NCBI GenBank assembly: GCA_019636555.1
Contig: JAHBXH010000001.1
Coordinates: forward strand, 2,204,928-2,268,927
Direction of reading: 5' to 3'
Source of the DNA: Phycisphaeraceae bacterium
GTDB lineage: Bacteria > Planctomycetota > Phycisphaerae > Phycisphaerales > UBA1924
DNA: 64,000 nt
Within the stretch, counting starts at the first letter, position 1; each line of letters opens with the position of its first letter. A program made the position numbers and the translations under genes. The notes beneath the pieces were generated by a model. The model had not been told where the DNA came from. It did no database searches and saw nothing but the letters and a program-made list of their open reading frames with translations. Below, piece by piece: positions 52,390 to 62,631 of this stretch.

Positions 52390-53775
52390 ATGCCTTTACT
52401 CATTAAGAACGGCCGCGTCATTACCGCCTCCGACGACTACGTCGCCGACATCTACTGCGCGGCGGACACGATCACACGCATCGAGAAGAGCATCGATGCG
52501 AAGTCGTGCGCGCCGGGCACGGAAGTCATCGACGCCTCGGGCAAGTATGTGTTCCCCGGCTTCATCGACCCGCACGTGCACATTTACCTGCCCTTCATGG
52601 GCACCTACGCGAAGGACGACTGGGAATCGGCCTCGCGTGCGGCGCTCCTGGGCGGGACTACCACGCTCATCGAGATGATCTGTCCGGGAAAAACCGACGA
52701 GCCGATGGCGGCGTTCGAGACCTGGCTCGGCAAAGCGCAGGGAAAGGCCGCGTGCGATTTCACGTTCCACATGGGCGTCACGCGATTTGACGACACGGCG
52801 GCCAGGCAGTTCCGAGAGATCGTGAAGCGCGGCATCCGCTCGTTCAAGGTCTTTCTCGCGTACAAGGGCGCGCTCGGCGTCGATGATCGCGAGCTATATC
52901 ACACGCTCAAGCTCGCCAAGGAACTCGGCGTCGTCGTGACGGCGCACTGCGAAAACGAAACGCTTGTTGCCGAGATGCAGGCGGAACTGCTCGCGGCGGG
53001 CAAGACCGCCCCGGAATTCCATGAACCCTCGCGACCGGTGCAGGTCGAAGCCGAGGGAGTGCATCACCTGATGACGTTCGCCGAATTGACGGGGGCGGAG
53101 GTGTACGTCGTGCACACGTCGTGCGACGAAGCGGTGCGAGAAGCGGTTGCCGCGATCGGGCGGGGCGTGAAGGCGCACATCGAAGTCGTGATCCCGCATC
53201 TTGTGGTCGATCACTCGTACACACAGAAGAACGGATTCGAGGGCGCGAAATTCGTCATGTCTCCTCCGCTCCGCGACAAGTCGCAGCTCGCCAAGATGTG
53301 GGCCCACCTTGCATCGCGCACGATCGCGACAGTCGCAACCGACCACGCGCCCTTCGATTTCGAATCGCAGAAGACGATGGGCAAAGACGCGTTTACGAAG
53401 ATTCCGAACGGGATTCCGAGCGTGGAGAACCGTGTCGATCTGCTCTACACGCAGGGCGTCGCGACGGGCAGGATCGATTTGAACACCTTTGTCGATGCCG
53501 CGAGCACGCAGGCGGCGCGGATCTTCGGTCTCAAAGGCAAGGGGACGATCGCGGTAGGCTCCGATGCGGATCTCGTGGTATATGACCCGGCGTATCGCGG
53601 AAAAGTCCACTCTGCATCGAAGACCCATCACAACATGGCGACCGACTACTCCGCGTTCGAAGGATGGGAAATGAAGGGACGGAGCGACACAGTCACGGTG
53701 CGCGGGCAGGTGATGGTGAAGGGCGCCAAGTTCGTTGGCAAGATGGGAACCGGCAGGCTCGTTGGACGTGGTTGA
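52390..53775 (+). CDS. hydA: dihydropyrimidinase
   Basis: A 461-residue amidohydrolase that opens dihydrouracil and dihydrothymine. PGFIDPHVHIYLPF gives the metal HxH, FKVFLAYKGALG the carboxylated Lys, then HCEN, VVHTSCDEA and TVATDHAPF with the catalytic Asp. It also resembles hydantoinases and allantoinases, but the preA context favours pyrimidines. It starts nine bases after the right cassette end, so the cassette probably carries part of its upstream region. Confidence 0.92.
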   Translation: MPLLIKNGRVITASDDYVADIYCAADTITRIEKSIDAKSCAPGTEVIDASGKYVFPGFIDPHVHIYLPFMGTYAKDDWESASRAALLGGTTTLIEMICPGKTDEPMAAFETWLGKAQGKAACDFTFHMGVTRFDDTAARQFREIVKRGIRSFKVFLAYKGALGVDDRELYHTLKLAKELGVVVTAHCENETLVAEMQAELLAAGKTAPEFHEPSRPVQVEAEGVHHLMTFAELTGAEVYVVHTSCDEAVREAVAAIGRGVKAHIEVVIPHLVVDHSYTQKNGFEGAKFVMSPPLRDKSQLAKMWAHLASRTIATVATDHAPFDFESQKTMGKDAFTKIPNGIPSVENRVDLLYTQGVATGRIDLNTFVDAASTQAARIFGLKGKGTIAVGSDADLVVYDPAYRGKVHSASKTHHNMATDYSAFEGWEMKGRSDTVTVRGQVMVKGAKFVGKMGTGRLVGRG

Positions 53776-53792
53776 TGAAGCGACCTGCGAGT

Positions 53793-56306
53793 TCACTTCC
53801 AAGTCACGCTGAACGCTTCGCTCGCTTTCGGGAATGTGAGTACCGCAGCGTCACCGTCGCGCAGAGCATCGGTGGAATCCGGTCCGGAATGCGAAACAGT
53901 GATTCCGGGGCTCACGTAGCGAAGCCTGACTTCGATGTCCCGCGCAAAGCCGGGCGTGATGCGAAGAGTCCGCTGCATGCCCTGCTTGGAAACAGCGGCA
54001 CTCAATCCATCGGCGCAAGCCACCGAACCACTATCTCCGGGCCAGATTTCGAGGATCAAGCGGTCATCAAGACACTCGACGCTCGGATCGATCTCCGGGG
54101 TGCGCCTCATGAGCGTGGCGATGCCCGGCGGCAGCATCGGCACAAGTGCCCCGGCTCGAACGAAGAGCGGAGCCTGTTCCAGCGGCGCCGCAACTGAAAC
54201 CGTTTTGGGTCCGGCGATCCCCTCGCCGGTCCAGTAGTTGATCCACGTGCCGCGGGGCAGATACACGGAGCGCTGCGTTCCGCTCTGAAACATCGGCGCC
54301 ACCAGTAAATCCGGGCCGAACAGGAATTGAAACTGTGCGCTCGCCGCGGCAGCGTCGTCGGAAAAAGCAAACGCCATGGGCCGAATGAGCGGCACGCCCT
54401 TCTCGCTCGCCTCTTGTGCCGCGTTTCGAATGTAGGGATACAACCGGGTGTGCAAGTTCGCAAAGTCGCGATAGATTGCGAGCGCCTGTTCACCGTAATC
54501 CCACGGCCCCTTGTTCGACTGCATGTGCGCCATCATCAGCGGGGTGAACGCGGCAAACTGCGTCCAGCGGATGAAGAGCTCCGGCGTCGCATCCCCCATG
54601 TAACCCGCGATGTCGCAGCCCCAGAATGGCAAGCCGGAAAGCGAAGCGGTTTGTGCCGCGATGATGACTCCGGGCAACCCATTCTCGAACGAGAAGTCGG
54701 CGTGGTTGTCTCCGGCCCAGCCGAACGGATACTTCCCCGTGCCGGTGAAGCCGCACCGCGAAATCAGCGTGTGATCACCGGGACGGACCTCCTCCAGAAA
54801 ATCGTTCGCGGCTTTGAGATAGAGCTGAGCGTATCGACCCTTCATCTCCGATGCGGTCGATCCGTCGTGAAAGACCGCATCTGTGACGAAGTTACTCTCG
54901 CCGTCGTCGCACTTGATCGCAGCGACACCCCACCTGGCCATCGGTTGCATCTGCGCCTGCCACCACTCCACTGCGGCGGGATTCGTGAAGTCCACGAGCG
55001 CGCCGGTCCCCTTCCACCAGGGCACGATCGACGGCTTGCCCGCATCTTTTCCGGCGCTCGGCCCGGAGCGCACGAGGTAGCCATTGCGGACCGCATCCTC
55101 GAAATTGCTCGCGGGGCCACCGTCGATTCCTTTCATGTCCGTCACGTTGGTGAGATTGACGAACGGCGTCAGCCAAAAACACGGCACGAAGCCCTGCCTC
55201 TTCACCTCGGCGAACATCGCGTCCGGGTCGGCGAACTGCTGCTCATTCAGGCGGAAATCGTTGTAGCTTGTTTCCCACGGACTATCGATCACAATGACCG
55301 AAGCCGGCAGGCCGTGCTTGCGGCTGAGGCTCGCATCATCCAGTACTTCGTTCTGATTGCGGTGCACGTCGCGGCTCTTCCACGGCGCGAACGCCCACGA
55401 AGGCGGCACGTTCGGTCGCCCGGTCAACCGCGTGAATTCAGAAAGCACATCCTGGGGCTTCGGACCCGCGATCAGCACCAGCCGCATGCGCCTGGCATGG
55501 TCGCGGACGATCACGAAGTCGCGCTCCGTTGAGTTCAGATCAAACGTGCTCGGCGTCGTGCTGTCGAGCCAGATTCCATACCCCCTGCTGCTGATCACAA
55601 ACGGAACGGGCTTGTACGTGGAGAGCCCCTTTTCCTCCGGGTGGTCGCTGCTTGCCATCCGAAGGACGTTGCCTTTTTGATTGATCGCGTTGAACCGCTC
55701 GCCGCCGCCGTAGTAGCGGCTGTTGTCTTTCAATCTCGCGTCGAAATCGTGGATTTGGTCGTCGGCGGTCCACTCGATCGCGATTGCGCGCTCGCTGGTC
55801 GCCTTCGCGTCGAGATGCAGGTTGTCAATGCCACTCGGCCCTTTGATTTCTATCGCGTCGAGCATGACTTCGCGCTCGTCGCGAAGCACGAGCACAATCG
55901 CCTTACCATCCGAGCGTACTTCCATTCTTCGAATCGCGGCGAGTGGCTCCATCGGCCCGGTTCCGACGAAGATGACGCTGTTGCCGTCTGGATCCTGCTG
56001 GCGCACATTCGGATCGGCGATCCATTCGAATCGCCCGCTCGCATCTTCGACAACGAACTTGTAGCGCACGACGATCTGATCAACCTCGACTTGCTTTGTC
56101 CAGAGGCCGTCCGCACCTGTGGACATGAGAGCGCCGGCGTCTTGCGGCTTGCCGTTCACATTCGCGGCCCAGTTATTGAAATTGCCGGCGAGGTACACCC
56201 GCTTTGCGCGAGGAAATTGAAGTTCGAACTTCAGATCCATCGCGGCGGCGGAATAGCCAAACGCCGCGCAAACCAACAGGACGATCCCGATTCGCAAAGT
56301 GCGCAT
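53793..56306 (-). CDS. glycoside hydrolase family 31
   Basis: An 837-residue secreted alpha-glycosidase (alpha-glucosidase or alpha-xylosidase). A signal peptide (1-22) is followed by an N-terminal CBM48-like E-set domain (VYLAGNFNNWAANV, about 36-110), then the GH31 barrel. The nucleophile Asp is in AAIKCDDGES and the acid/base Asp in WAGDNHADFSF. The substrate cannot be told. It converges with hydA, 17 bases apart, with no clear terminator between them. Confidence 0.9.
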   Translation of the reverse strand: MRTLRIGIVLLVCAAFGYSAAAMDLKFELQFPRAKRVYLAGNFNNWAANVNGKPQDAGALMSTGADGLWTKQVEVDQIVVRYKFVVEDASGRFEWIADPNVRQQDPDGNSVIFVGTGPMEPLAAIRRMEVRSDGKAIVLVLRDEREVMLDAIEIKGPSGIDNLHLDAKATSERAIAIEWTADDQIHDFDARLKDNSRYYGGGERFNAINQKGNVLRMASSDHPEEKGLSTYKPVPFVISSRGYGIWLDSTTPSTFDLNSTERDFVIVRDHARRMRLVLIAGPKPQDVLSEFTRLTGRPNVPPSWAFAPWKSRDVHRNQNEVLDDASLSRKHGLPASVIVIDSPWETSYNDFRLNEQQFADPDAMFAEVKRQGFVPCFWLTPFVNLTNVTDMKGIDGGPASNFEDAVRNGYLVRSGPSAGKDAGKPSIVPWWKGTGALVDFTNPAAVEWWQAQMQPMARWGVAAIKCDDGESNFVTDAVFHDGSTASEMKGRYAQLYLKAANDFLEEVRPGDHTLISRCGFTGTGKYPFGWAGDNHADFSFENGLPGVIIAAQTASLSGLPFWGCDIAGYMGDATPELFIRWTQFAAFTPLMMAHMQSNKGPWDYGEQALAIYRDFANLHTRLYPYIRNAAQEASEKGVPLIRPMAFAFSDDAAAASAQFQFLFGPDLLVAPMFQSGTQRSVYLPRGTWINYWTGEGIAGPKTVSVAAPLEQAPLFVRAGALVPMLPPGIATLMRRTPEIDPSVECLDDRLILEIWPGDSGSVACADGLSAAVSKQGMQRTLRITPGFARDIEVRLRYVSPGITVSHSGPDSTDALRDGDAAVLTFPKASEAFSVTWK

Positions 56307-56317
56307 GCTCTGGACTC

Positions 56318-58165
56318 CTACCGAATCGCGCCCGAAACGATTCCCGCGCGCAAACCGGTGATCTCTTTGTCGATGGTGGCGCTATCGGCGCCCAAGTCCT
56401 TCAAAACCAATTCGCCCAGCGCGATCGCGGCCTCTGCTTCCTCAAACACCGCCCCCGTCACGCCAGCGACCGCGAGCGCATTTTTCTCGTTCAGATAGCG
56501 GGTTCGAACCAGGATGTGCATGTCGGGATTTAACTGTCGCGCCTGCATGACGACCGGCGCCGGGTTTGAATGCGCCGCCATCGTCACGAGCAGGTACTTG
56601 GCGTCTCGCACACCCGCCTGCGTCAACACTTCCGCGCTCTGCGCATCGCCGAAGATCGCCAGCCGCCCCGCATGATTCACTTCCCCCACAGTGTCCATGT
56701 TCATATCGATGATGACGGTTCGCAGCCCCGCCTGGCGCAACAGCCGATCGACCGTCCTTCCGACATGTCCATACCCAACTACCACCGCGGTTCGCCCGTG
56801 CTCCTCGGTCGAGCCGGCCGCAAGTCGTTCCACAGTTTCGGCGTTGTCGGCGTGCACCCGGCGCTCCGCTCTTGCGTTGAGCGCGTTCCACAAGCGCGGC
56901 ATCGAGCGCAGCCAGTTTTCCGCCGGTTTCACAAGACGGAACAGAAGCGGATTCACCGTGATTGAGAGGATCGCCGCGGCAACGATCACATTCGGCCCTT
57001 CGCTCGGCATGAGCGAATGTCCCATCGCGACGTTCGAAAGAATGAACGAGAACTCGCCGATCTGCGCGAGACCCACCGCCACGGTCAACGCCGTCCGCAT
57101 CGAGTGGCCGAGCACCAGCACGATGATCAGCGCCGCGATCGGCTTCGCGACGAGCACGATCCCGAGCCCCGCGAGCACCATCCCGGGTTGATCGACCAGA
57201 ATGTGCCAATCAAAGAGCATCCCGACCGACACGAAGAAGAGCACTGCAAAGGCGTCGCGGAGCGGGAGCGCATCGGCCGCCGCCTGATGGCTCACAGGAG
57301 ACTGCGCCACCATCATGCCGGCCAGGAATGCGCCGAGCGCCATCGAAGCGCCAAACAGGTAATACGCCCCCGCGGCAACCGCAACCGAAAGCACGAGAAC
57401 TGTCAGCGTGAACAGTTCGCGCGAGCGCAATCTCGCAACCTGCACCAGAATCCACGGCACGACTCTCGCGCCGATCACAAACACGATCGCAACAAAGACG
57501 CCGAGTTTCGCGAGCGCCCAGCCGAGCGTCGGCCAGAAACTCACATTCGCCGTCGTCGCTTCCGCCAGCCCGCCGCTATCGGATGAACCCCCCATCACGG
57601 GAAGGATGACGAGAAACACGACGGTGAACAGGTCTTCCACGATCAGCCAGCCGACCGCGGCATGCCCCGCCGGGGTCGTCAGCACACCATTATCCGTCAG
57701 AACGCGGATCAAAACAACCGTACTCGCGACCGCCATCGCCATTCCCAGCACGGCTCCTGCGCGCAAATCCCATCCCATCGACCAGAAAATGAGCATTCCG
57801 AGCAACGTGGCGACGAGACTCTGCCCGAATGCGCCTGGGATCGCGATCCACTTCACCGCGTTCAGATCTTTGAGATGAAAGTGCAGGCCGACACCGAACA
57901 TGAGCAGGATGACGCCGACCTCCGCGAGCTCCTGCGCGATTTCGACATTCCCGACAAATCCCGGCGTATGCGGGCTGATGATGACGCCGGCGAGCAAATA
58001 GCCCACGATCGGCGAGAGCCCGAGACGTTGCGTGACGAGGCCGAGCACCCACGCCACGGCGAATGCCGCGGCGATGGTCCGGATCAGCGGCAGACTGTCA
58101 AAGCCGTCCGCTCCACTCGCGCCCCCACCCGCGCCGAGCACCGAAATCGCAAAAAGGTCGCACAT
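56318..58165 (-). CDS. CPA2 cation:proton antiporter with TrkA-N domain
   Basis: A 615-residue KefB/YbaL-type antiporter. About twelve membrane helices (from LIRTIAAAFAVAWVLGLV to NPLLFRLV) are followed by a cytoplasmic Rossmann domain VVVGYGHVGRTVDRLLRQ that binds NAD or nucleotides and gates transport. The exchanged ion is K+ or Na+. It ends 11 bases upstream of GH31 on the same strand, so the pair may share a transcript. Confidence 0.92.
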   Translation of the reverse strand: MCDLFAISVLGAGGGASGADGFDSLPLIRTIAAAFAVAWVLGLVTQRLGLSPIVGYLLAGVIISPHTPGFVGNVEIAQELAEVGVILLMFGVGLHFHLKDLNAVKWIAIPGAFGQSLVATLLGMLIFWSMGWDLRAGAVLGMAMAVASTVVLIRVLTDNGVLTTPAGHAAVGWLIVEDLFTVVFLVILPVMGGSSDSGGLAEATTANVSFWPTLGWALAKLGVFVAIVFVIGARVVPWILVQVARLRSRELFTLTVLVLSVAVAAGAYYLFGASMALGAFLAGMMVAQSPVSHQAAADALPLRDAFAVLFFVSVGMLFDWHILVDQPGMVLAGLGIVLVAKPIAALIIVLVLGHSMRTALTVAVGLAQIGEFSFILSNVAMGHSLMPSEGPNVIVAAAILSITVNPLLFRLVKPAENWLRSMPRLWNALNARAERRVHADNAETVERLAAGSTEEHGRTAVVVGYGHVGRTVDRLLRQAGLRTVIIDMNMDTVGEVNHAGRLAIFGDAQSAEVLTQAGVRDAKYLLVTMAAHSNPAPVVMQARQLNPDMHILVRTRYLNEKNALAVAGVTGAVFEEAEAAIALGELVLKDLGADSATIDKEITGLRAGIVSGAIR

Positions 58166-58221
58166 CAGCGATTAAAGTATCGCCAATCAGCACAGCGTGC
58201 GCGCCCGCACAGAAAAGCGTC

Positions 58222-59610
58222 TCAAGCCTTCTCGACTTCGCCGATCGCGACATCGAGTACATCGAGCATGAACTGGATGTCGGCATCGGTCAGGCACATC
58301 GGGGGTTTGATGCGCAGCACGTTTCCGAAGAAGCCGCCCTTGCCGATGATGAGCCCGAGGTCTTTGCAGCGCTCGAAGACCGCGGCACACTGAGCGCTTG
58401 CCGGAGTCTTGGTCGCGCGGTCGGTGACCAGTTCGACGCCGCACATCAGGCCCTTGCCGCGGATGTCGCCGATCATCGGATGCTTCTTCTGAAGTTCGCG
58501 CAGCCCGGCGAACAGCTTCGCGCCCTTGTCCTTCGCCTGCTCTTGATAGTTCTCTTCGAGCAGAACATTGAGCGTCGCAAAGCCCTGCGCCATCGAGACG
58601 GGATTGCCACCGAAGGTGTTGAAGTGAATGCGGCTGGTCAGGCTCTTGGCGATCGCGGGCGTTGTGACGACCGCGGCGAGCGGGCATCCGTTTCCGATGC
58701 CCTTGGCCATGGTCACGATATCCGGGTAGACGCCGCGGCCGCCGACCGTCTGGAAGCCCCAGAAGTTCTCTCCGGTGCGACCGAAGCCTGTTTGCACTTC
58801 GTCGGCTACGCAGAGGCCGCCGGCGTCGCGCACGGCCTTGTAGGCCGCACCGAGATAGCCCGGAGGCATCTCGACAACGCCGCCGACGCCCTGCATCGGC
58901 TCGGCGATGAATCCGGCGACCTTCCCGCTGGTCGTGTAGCGGATCACGTCCTGAACATCGATTGCGTATTTCTCGCCCGCCTTCGGATCGTCGTATCCGT
59001 ATTGGCCCCGGAAGCGATCGGGCAGGATCGCGTGATGCACGCCGAAGCCCTGAGGCGTGTTGAATTTCCAGGTGCTGTGCGCCGTCAGACCCATCGGGGC
59101 TGCCGAACCGCCGTGATAGCCGTTCCGAAGAGCAATGAAGTCGTAGTTCCCGGTATGCGCCCGCGCCATCAGCATGGCGAGGTCGTTCGCGTCACTGCCC
59201 GAGTTCACGAAGTAAACGACGCTCAGCCCCGATTCTTTCGGAAAGGTGGACGCGAGCTTCTTTGCGTATTGACCGATTGTCGGGTGCAGATAGATCGTGG
59301 TCGTGTGCTGGAGCAGAGCGTTCTGCGCATTCACCGCCGCCATCACTTTCGGATGACAGTGGCCGATGCTCACGGTCACGATGCCGCCGAAGACATCGAG
59401 ATAGCGCCGGCCGGTCTCATCGAACAGGTACTGCATGTGCCCCTGCACCATCATCACCGGATTTTTGTAATAGGTGACGAGCGCGGGCGTGCAGAACTCC
59501 TTGCGAAGGGCCAGCACTTCTTCTTTGCTGGGGCCCGTGTAGGGCGCGGGCTTGAAATCACAAGGCGGAAGGGTCGGGGCCTTGGACGGCGATGCGGTGG
59601 CGGTTGTCAT
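58222..59610 (-). CDS. class III aminotransferase, beta-alanine/AGXT2 type
   Basis: A 462-residue PLP enzyme. GHCHPKVMAAVNAQ, FVNSGSDANDLAMLMAR, ADEVQTGFGRTGENFW and VTMAKGIGNGCPLAAV with the PLP Lys are typical of subgroup III omega-aminotransferases. FCTPALVTYYKNPVMM at the start resembles AGXT2 and PYD4, which transaminate beta-alanine or beta-aminoisobutyrate, end products of reductive pyrimidine breakdown. That fits preA and hydA nearby. The same family also uses GABA or ornithine. Confidence 0.9.
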   Translation of the reverse strand: MTTATASPSKAPTLPPCDFKPAPYTGPSKEEVLALRKEFCTPALVTYYKNPVMMVQGHMQYLFDETGRRYLDVFGGIVTVSIGHCHPKVMAAVNAQNALLQHTTTIYLHPTIGQYAKKLASTFPKESGLSVVYFVNSGSDANDLAMLMARAHTGNYDFIALRNGYHGGSAAPMGLTAHSTWKFNTPQGFGVHHAILPDRFRGQYGYDDPKAGEKYAIDVQDVIRYTTSGKVAGFIAEPMQGVGGVVEMPPGYLGAAYKAVRDAGGLCVADEVQTGFGRTGENFWGFQTVGGRGVYPDIVTMAKGIGNGCPLAAVVTTPAIAKSLTSRIHFNTFGGNPVSMAQGFATLNVLLEENYQEQAKDKGAKLFAGLRELQKKHPMIGDIRGKGLMCGVELVTDRATKTPASAQCAAVFERCKDLGLIIGKGGFFGNVLRIKPPMCLTDADIQFMLDVLDVAIGEVEKA

Positions 59611-59676
59611 GGTAAATCCCTCTTCTTTGTGCGTGTTTCTCTATGGGAAGGGTAGAACACCGCCGTCGGTCCCCGC

Positions 59677-61203
59677 TTATCGCAAAGTTGCGGTACCGAG
59701 CGCGATGTGCGAGCCGCGTTTCACCCTCCCCCGCATCAGGAAGTAGTAAATTGCCATCGCGAGCGCGAGCCCGATGAACCATGCGTACCCGTAAATCTCA
59801 TCAAAAAACTGAGGGAACATCGGATGCACGTTCGGATTCGCCGCGGCCTGCGCGTGCGTCCGGTTTGCCGCGGCATTGAGGAATCCGGGAATGTTCGGCA
59901 AGACCGCGAGGCCCATCGCGATCACCGCCCGCCAGTTGATTCCGCCGGAGTAGGAGTACTCGCCGCGAGGGTCGTAGAGCGCATCCACGTTCAGCTGCTT
60001 CCTGCGGATGATGTAATAGTCGCAGAGCATGATTCCGGCGATAGGCCCCAGCAGCGCGGAGTATCCGATAAGCCAGGTGAAGATGTACGCCGAGAGATTA
60101 GTGTAGAGATACCACGGCATGATGAGCACGCCGATGACCGCCGTGATGATCCCGCCGATTCGGAACGAAATCACACGTGGGTTGAGATTCGAAAAATCAT
60201 TGGCGGGGCTGACGACATTCGCCGCAATGTTGGTCGAGAGCGTCGCGATCGTGATCGCGATCAGCGAAATCACGATCACAGGAATTGAGCCGAGCTTGGA
60301 AACGAGCGTTACCGGATCCCAGATCGTCTGCTTGAAGATGATCGTCGTGGCGCTGGTCACGACGATTCCAATGAAACAAAAGAGCGTCATCGTCGTCGGC
60401 AGTCCGATCGCCTGCCCCCACACCTGTGATTTCTGGTCGCGAGCAAATCGCGTGAAGTCGGGGATATTCAGAGAAAGCGTCGCCCAGTATCCAACCATCG
60501 CCGTCAAGTTCGGGAAGAAAACCAGCCAGAATGCGCGGTTGCTCTGAAACTTCGAACCCTGCGCGAACACATCGGAGACACTTCCGACTTCCGAGGCCCG
60601 CCAGAGCGCCCAGCCCATGAGCGCGAGCCCCGCCGCGATCAGAAACGGCGCGGCCCACGATTCGAGCCACTTGATCGAATTCATTCCGTGCCAGACGAAG
60701 TGGAGATTGATGAACCAGAACGCGAGAAAGCACGCGGCCTGCCAAGGCGTGAGGCCGATCGCCATGATCCGCGTTTTTTCCGCAACCAGATCGATCGCAC
60801 CGAGTGAAGCGAGTATCTGGTAAATCGCGTCGCCGCCGATCCAAGTCTGAATCCCGAACCAGCCGCAGGCGACCAATGCCCGCGCAATCGCCGGGATATT
60901 CGCCCCGGTCGTGCCGAAGCTGGCCCGCATCAGGACCGGAAATGGGATGCCGTACTTCGCGCCCGGATGGCCGTTGAGAATCATCGGAATAAGCACGATC
61001 AGGTTGCCGAGCGCGACCGTGATCACCGCCTGCCACCACGCCATCCCTTGCCCGATCATCCCGGCGGCGATCGTGTACGTGGTGATGCACACCGCCATGC
61101 CGATCCAGAGAGCCGCGATGTGCCACGTGCTCCAGGTTCGCTGCGCCGGAGTCGTCGGGGCGAGATCGGGATTTGAAAGTGCAGCGAAACCTGATTCGTT
61201 CAT
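59677..61203 (-). CDS. NCS1 family nucleobase/hydantoin permease
   Basis: A 508-residue permease with about twelve helices. TWHIAALWIGMAVCITTYTIAAGM and NGHPGAKYGIPFPVLMRASFG near the start, then NIPDFTRFARDQKSQVWGQ, are hallmarks of NCS1 transporters for uracil, hydantoin, allantoin or cytosine. It is upstream of the aminotransferase (66 bases), so uptake and catabolism of pyrimidines or derivatives are co-expressed. ATG 61203 is chosen; the upstream residues of the longer frame do not match. Confidence 0.92.
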   Translation of the reverse strand: MNESGFAALSNPDLAPTTPAQRTWSTWHIAALWIGMAVCITTYTIAAGMIGQGMAWWQAVITVALGNLIVLIPMILNGHPGAKYGIPFPVLMRASFGTTGANIPAIARALVACGWFGIQTWIGGDAIYQILASLGAIDLVAEKTRIMAIGLTPWQAACFLAFWFINLHFVWHGMNSIKWLESWAAPFLIAAGLALMGWALWRASEVGSVSDVFAQGSKFQSNRAFWLVFFPNLTAMVGYWATLSLNIPDFTRFARDQKSQVWGQAIGLPTTMTLFCFIGIVVTSATTIIFKQTIWDPVTLVSKLGSIPVIVISLIAITIATLSTNIAANVVSPANDFSNLNPRVISFRIGGIITAVIGVLIMPWYLYTNLSAYIFTWLIGYSALLGPIAGIMLCDYYIIRRKQLNVDALYDPRGEYSYSGGINWRAVIAMGLAVLPNIPGFLNAAANRTHAQAAANPNVHPMFPQFFDEIYGYAWFIGLALAMAIYYFLMRGRVKRGSHIALGTATLR

Positions 61204-61313
61204 GAGCAATGGTTCCGGACGCCTGTCCCTCCGAAACAGACGTGCGAACCTTGTGATATCGGCTAAAAGCTCCAGATTTCTTGCTCTCTGCCCGTTCCCG
61301 GCCAAGCAAGAAA

Positions 61314-61334
61314 GCTCTTCCCGATGGGAAGAGC
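61314..61334 (-). terminator. terminator after the anti-sigma locus
   Basis: GCTCTTCCC (61314-61322) pairs with GGGAAGAGC (61326-61334) across a three-base loop. On the minus strand it is followed by TTTCTTGC. It separates the sigma/anti-sigma locus from the permease operon. Confidence 0.7.
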
Positions 61335-61359
61335 CTTTCGAGAATCAGACTCGCTACTC

Positions 61360-61868
61360 TTATTTCGGCTGAGGCGCGTTCTGTTCCACGGCTCGCAGCA
61401 GCGCCTGGGCATCCTCTTCGTTGGTCACGCGAACTTTTCTGCCATCCGGGAGCGTGATCTCCCGCCCATTCGACGGATCGACTCCCTTCGTCACAAAAGT
61501 CCCTGTGCCCCCATCGGGCATCTTCATCTCCATCACGCCGCCGGACGTCAGGTCCGCGCCGTTCGCGTCGACCGTCAGGTGGACGGTTCCGTCCGGCTGT
61601 CGAACCGCCTCGCCGACGACGTTTGCGGTTCCACCGTTATTCAGATGCATCACGCCGGAAAAGTGAATCGGTCCCACGCAATGCCGCTGGCAGCCCCCGC
61701 CGCGAAACAGCCGCCCGCGAGTGCCGCGGCAAACAGAAATCGCTTCCACCCAAAGCCTCTCGTGCTCATGATCTGCTCCTGCAATTTGCGCCAATCCGGT
61801 TCTCCTGTCCACTGCGCAGCGGACAGCGACTTCAAGGCGTTTTCAACTGGATCGTTCTTGTTGCTCAT
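61360..61868 (-). pseudogene. frameshifted anti-sigma-like membrane protein
   Basis: Residues from ATG 61868 (SNKNDPVENALKSLSAAQW, then one membrane helix FLFAAALAGGCFAAGAASG) end at a TGA at 61650-61652. The following frame continues IHFSGVMHLNNGGTA and a repetitive beta-domain (MKMPDGGTGTFVTKG, ITLPDGRKV) to 61360. A missing G near 61665 (CCG for CCGG) would join WDR to IHFSG as one protein of about 168 residues. The ATGA overlap with the sigma gene marks it as its anti-sigma partner. Alternatively two coupled genes exist, with the second starting at ATG 61650. Confidence 0.6.
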
Positions 61869-62467
61869 GATCGTGTTTCCGTTTCCGTACTGCGCCGAAG
61901 GTGCCCGTCGCGATCAAGTTCCCTTCGCAGCGATTCCCTTGCACGCGCCAGCCTCGATTTGACCGCCTGAGTGTTAATTCCGAGCATCATGCTGATTTCT
62001 TCGAGCGGCATCCCTTCGAGATAATGCGATGAAAGCACTTCCTGCTGCGACGCCGGAAGCCGGAGCAGCGCCGCAAGCGCCGGTGTTTGCTCGCCTTCGA
62101 GCCGCGGCTCGGGCAGCATTTCTCGAAAGATCGGGATCCGTCGGAGGATGCCGCGCAGCCCGCCTCGCGCCGAACCTACCGGTTCACTCGGTTGTGCGCG
62201 ATGCGCCGAAGCCAGACCAGCATCGGAACTTCCGCCCGGTATGTGTGGATCGAGCAGAACGCGGCGACGAAGACGTCGTTCGCCAGGTCCTCGGTGACGT
62301 GCTTGTTCCCCGTCCGCCGGTAAATCAGGCCCGCGACCGCTCCGTAGTGCTCGCGATAGAGCAAACCGAAAGATTCTGTGTGGAGTGCGGCCGTCGAATC
62401 GCCGGCCGTTTTTGCTGCCTCGACCCGCCCCTCCGGCTCGCCCGCACAGATGCCCGTGTGATTCCAT
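61865..62467 (-). pseudogene. ECF sigma factor with multiple frame lesions
   Basis: Region 2 is read in one frame (HTESFGLLYREHYGAVAGL, EDLANDVFVAAF, MLVWLRRIAHNRVNR) and stops at a TAG at 62176-62178. Region 4 is in another frame (LPASQQEVLSSHYLEGMPLEEIS, then LGINTQAVKSRLARARESL) ending at 61865. Restoring Trp for the stop and one C near 62160 would give NRVNR-W-VRREAG-LRGILRR. The start also seems to need a shift. Protein-like sequence on both sides argues for recent decay. It is divergent from prpD. Confidence 0.65.
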
Positions 62468-62631
62468 CACACCTCTCAAGAGTCACAGGATTCCCGGAGG
62501 TTCCGGCCGCCGTTGGGTGTTTTGGGGTTTTTCGCAAATTCTCCGGTGCGTACGCTTGCGGCTCGAATTCCCCCCGGGGTACGACCCCCAATGCCAGCCC
62601 ACTCGCTCCCTTCACTGAGTCATCCAAGCTC

